Of a DNA stretch of 46,981 nucleotides, positions 45,027 to 46,981 are shown one piece after another. Location of the stretch: assembly GCA_027007005.1 (NCBI GenBank), contig JALTFO010000235.1:1-46981 (forward strand). The letters run 5' to 3'. Source of the stretch: Candidatus Bipolaricaulota bacterium (GTDB lineage: Bacteria; Bipolaricaulota; Bipolaricaulia; UBA7950; UBA9294). The position numbers and the translations under genes were made by a program. The notes beneath the pieces were generated by a model. The model was given only the letters and a program-made list of their open reading frames with translations. It was not told the DNA's origin and ran no database searches. Position 1 is the stretch's first letter. Every line of letters starts with the position of its first letter.

Positions 45027-45071
45027 TCTTGGTGTGGATGTCGATGTGAGGCATTCACCCGGGAGGTGAGC

Positions 45072-46418
45072 ATGGGCTTTGATATTGAACAGGGGGAAGA
45101 ACTACTCTCGAGTCACTCTGGAGTGGCCTTAGTAGGAGAGATACTAGCAACGATTGGACTAGGCAAGCGCTTGGACAAGGTAGCATTACCCGACCATCCA
45201 TCACCGGAGATCAGTCATGGAGAAGTAGCCAAAGCGATGATTGGACTGATCTGTGTGGGTAAACCGGACTTTGATGCCATTGAGCCGTTTCGTGCTGATC
45301 CGTTGTTCTCTACTGCGCTAGGAATGGAGGTAGTCCCTTCTAGTCCCACACTGAGGCAGCGGTTAGACAGCGCCAAAGGAGCGTTCGATGACATCTTGTT
45401 AGAAGAGTCAGCCAAGATGGTGCGGAGATTCGCCCCGGCACTTATCCCCAGTGAAGGAGAACTGGTACCGATCGATATCGATGCCTGCCTGTGCCCTTGA
45501 GGCAGACAGGTCAGTCCATTTGACAACTCTGACACGAAGAAAGAGAAAGTAGAGTGGACGTACAAGAAGTTCGTTGGTTACGCTCCCATCTTCGCCTATG
45601 TAGGCAAGGCAGAAGGATATCTGGCCAACCTGGAGCTACGGCCAGGGAGTGATCATTGCCAGAAGGGGACAAAGGCATTCCTGGAAAGAACGCTTCATTA
45701 TGCTGGCATGATGAGCGATGCCCGCTACCTGGTACGGATGAACTCGGGGAACGACAGTCTGGAGAACATCAAGGTATGCCAACAGGCGGGGGTGGAGTAT
45801 CTGATCAAGCGCAACCTACGCAAGGAGAGCAAAGAGGAATGGCTGAGGCTGGCCCTGGAGAGGGGAGAGCAGGAGGAAAGCAGGCCGGGGAAGGAAGTAT
45901 GGCATGGGGAGCGATATGTAGAGAGGACGGGGATTACCGGACCACTACGGATCGTGTATCGGGTAACCAAGCGCACGGTAGAGGCGAATGGGCAGGCATT
46001 ACTGATTCCGAAGGTAGAGGTAGAGAGTTACTGGACATCGCTAGATGTGGATGTGGAAAGGGTGATTGAGCTGTACCACGAGCATGGGACAAGCGAACAA
46101 TTCCACAGCGAGTTGAAGAGTGACCTTGACCTAGAGAGACTGCCATCGAGGAAGTTTCAGACGAACGAGCTGGTGTTGTTGTTGGGGATGGTGGCATACA
46201 ACATATTGCGATTGATTGGGCAGGAGAGCTTAAACGGGGACGACCTACCAATGCGTAAGAAGGTAAGCCGTCGGCGGGTGCGCAGTGTGATGCAGGACAT
46301 GATCTATCTAGCGAGTCGGGTAGTGCGGCATGCGCGGCGATTAACACTATCATTTGGTAGATACAGTCCATGGTACGATACATGGCGAAGGGTATACTGG
46401 CGTTTGGTTGCCACCTGA
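45072..46418 (+). pseudogene. IS1380-family DDE transposase, interrupted by an in-frame stop-bearing insertion
   Basis: The frame starts at the ATG at 45072, with GGGAGGTG just upstream, and stops at a TGA at 45498-45500. The same frame then continues uninterrupted to 46418. Family marks are the N-terminal GVALVGEILATIGL, VSPFDNSDTKKE (the first catalytic Asp region), GSDHCQKGTKAFL and the C-terminal HGTSEQFHSELKSDLDLERLPS. Removing 27 bases at 45484-45510 restores DIDVSPFDN without a gap, giving about 439 residues, a normal length. As it stands the gene gives a 142-residue product unless the stop is read through. Lesion is recent, since the rest is intact. Confidence 0.85.
45484..45510. repeat. 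27-bp imperfect palindrome inserted in the transposase gene
   Basis: The block starts CCTGCCTG and ends CAGACAGG, whose arms pair with one mismatch (CCTGcCTG/CAGaCAGG) around a loop holding the TGA stop. It is nine codons long and leaves the reading frame unchanged. I did not see a second copy in the window. It resembles the short REP-like palindromes that spread in some uncultured bacteria, but that link is a recollection of pattern only. Confidence 0.7.
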
Positions 46419-46731
46419 CAAGGAAAGTGAAAGTGGACGACAGAGAAGAGGAAATGATCGTCGTGAGGGGGGGTTGCCAAAAGCGAGGAAATTATACCCG
46501 GTAGCGCACACACTGCCCTGGTCAGCGGTGATTTCTCACCCTCAGAGAGCAAGATGGACCAGAAAACGATGCTAGAACAAAGGAGAAATGACTAAACTGA
46601 GCCCTCAACGGGTGATCCCTTCACCCTATCACGGATTCAGGATATCGTTAGTGTTTGATGACTAGTAAAGTTCCTGAAGGATCGCGTTTGCGCAGATTGA
46701 TATAGAGTCAGCAAAGAACGGGAGGAGAAAG

Positions 46732-46788
46732 ATGACAAAGCAACTGACAGCCATAGTACATTCGGAGGAGCAGCCACTGGCTGTGTAA
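46732..46788 (+). pseudogene. Possible HicB-like antitoxin N-terminal stub
   Basis: An 18-codon frame starts at an ATG preceded by GGGAGGAGAAAG, a strong ribosome site. Its first 13 residues, MTKQLTAIVHSEE, look like the first strand of HicB-type antitoxins (often M..LTAII..E....VA.CPE). After that the similarity ends, consistent with truncation by the adjacent IS110-type element. It could instead be a leader peptide of that element. The evidence is short. Confidence 0.35.
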
Positions 46789-46792
46789 GCTT

Positions 46793-46817
46793 CCTTGGAT
46801 AGATAGATGATCTAAGG
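46793..46817 (+). promoter_or_regulatory. Hairpin masking the IS110 transposase ribosome site
   Basis: CCTTGGAT (46793-46800) pairs with ATCTAAGG (46810-46817), eight pairs including one G-U, loop AGATAGATG. The 3' arm holds AAGG of the AAGGAGG ribosome site (46814-46820). It would lower translation of the transposase, and could belong to a larger structured 5' RNA. Confidence 0.5.
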
Positions 46818-46829
46818 AGGTAGACAGCA

Positions 46830-46981
46830 ATGACTGCTCAACAAAAGTGTAACGCGGAGGTTACTCTGGTGGCAATTGATGTTGCCAAGGCCTGGAATGC
46901 GGTACTGGTAGAAAAGTGTGATGGCACGCACCAGCGTTTTCGAGTGGCGAACACCCGCGCCGACCATGATCGCCTGATGTT
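46830..46981 (+). CDS. IS110-family DEDD transposase, N-terminal part (runs off the window)
   Basis: An open frame from the ATG after AAGGAGG to the window end, about 50 codons. The opening LVAIDVAKAWNAVLVE carries the first catalytic Asp of the RuvC-like DEDD domain in IS110 recombinases (IDVAK), and QRFRVANTRADHDRL follows as in the family. IS110 elements have no usual inverted repeats and, as shown for IS621, use a bridge RNA from the non-coding end to pair donor and target. The left end of the element is not defined here; it lies between the right end of the IS1380 element at 46641 and this start. Confidence 0.85.
   Translation, partial: MTAQQKCNAEVTLVAIDVAKAWNAVLVEKCDGTHQRFRVANTRADHDRLM

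Larger units (their letters stand above)
44966..46641 (+). mobile_element. IS1380-family insertion sequence, full length
   Basis: A 1676-bp element bounded by a perfect 13-bp terminal inverted repeat, CCTGAATCCGTGA at 44966-44978 and its complement at 46629-46641. One transposase gene fills it. Length, repeat start (CCT) and transposase family fit IS1380. The flanks AGGA and ATAT do not match, so the expected 4-bp target duplication is missing, suggesting recombination or deletion after insertion. The 210 bases between transposase end and right repeat show no further gene. Confidence 0.88.

Noticed and set aside
45656-46069. Alternative 137-codon frame inside the IS1380 element
   Set aside because: It is a shadow of the transposase frame, rich in Gly/Glu by codon shift, with no family match.

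Overview
The window looks like a chromosomal segment of a diderm (outer-membrane) bacterium, probably anaerobic and uncultured. A BamA/Omp85 protein ending in Phe, a Skp/OmpH chaperone and a barrel-like protein ending in Trp show the outer membrane. A complete-looking murein and division block shows peptidoglycan. The Mbh-type antiporter operon, the lone glutamate formimidoyltransferase and the LCP protein recall deep-branching anaerobes; Bipolaricaulota (Acetothermia/OP1) is my best guess, held with low confidence and resting on gene content only.

Layout. (1) 1-513: five tRNA genes (Pro partial, Gly, Arg, His, Arg). (2) 884-2585: two overlapping patatin-like genes, the second with a broken active site. 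(3) 2808-4539: a secreted Ig/cadherin-like repeat plus barrel-like protein, broken by one stop and one frameshift. (4) 4636-9864, minus: a HAD phosphatase and a seven-gene Mrp/Mbh-type cation antiporter operon in the order E-F-G-D(+solute-binding domain)-E/B fusion-C-D, with no large MrpA and no hydrogenase beside it. (5) 9945-13447: a decayed ASH-like fragment, an LTxxQ (Spy/CpxP-like) periplasmic protein, PhoH and MtaB. (6) 13808-17254, plus: dppA-terminator-dppB-dppC without ATPase genes. (7) 17476-19177: LCP ligase, RsfS and tRNA-Leu. (8) 34719 down to 19378, minus: yraN, comM, bamA, skp, fabZ, ftcD, murD, ftsW, murG, murC, murB, ftsQ, ftsA, ftsZ, a nearly continuous envelope and division cluster. 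(9) 34891-40919, plus: an MtaD-like deaminase, rpsO, pnp (with two S1 domains), an M16 peptidase and coaD. (10) 44619 down to 40997, minus: gyrA and tyrS. (11) 44695-46981: a mobile-element zone with an oppC permease fragment cut by an IS1380-family element, whose transposase carries a 27-bp palindromic insertion with a stop codon, then a possible HicB-like antitoxin stub and the start of an IS110-family element.

How the genes work together. The minus-strand cluster supplies UDP-MurNAc synthesis (MurB, MurC, MurD), lipid II formation and polymerisation (MurG, FtsW), the divisome (FtsQ, FtsA, FtsZ) and outer-membrane assembly (BamA, Skp, FabZ for lipid acyl chains). The antiporter would exchange Na+ and H+ across the inner membrane. 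DppABC would import peptides using ATPases encoded elsewhere.

The most unusual item is the 260-residue protein at 8062-8844, which joins an MbhD-type antiporter subunit to a type 3 solute-binding domain, as if a ligand could be sensed by, or gate, the antiporter. Other items worth attention are the degenerate patatin paralogue, the double-S1 PNPase, a TyrRS without lysines in its KMSKS loop, the in-frame stop-bearing palindrome in the transposase, and the structured rpsO leader.
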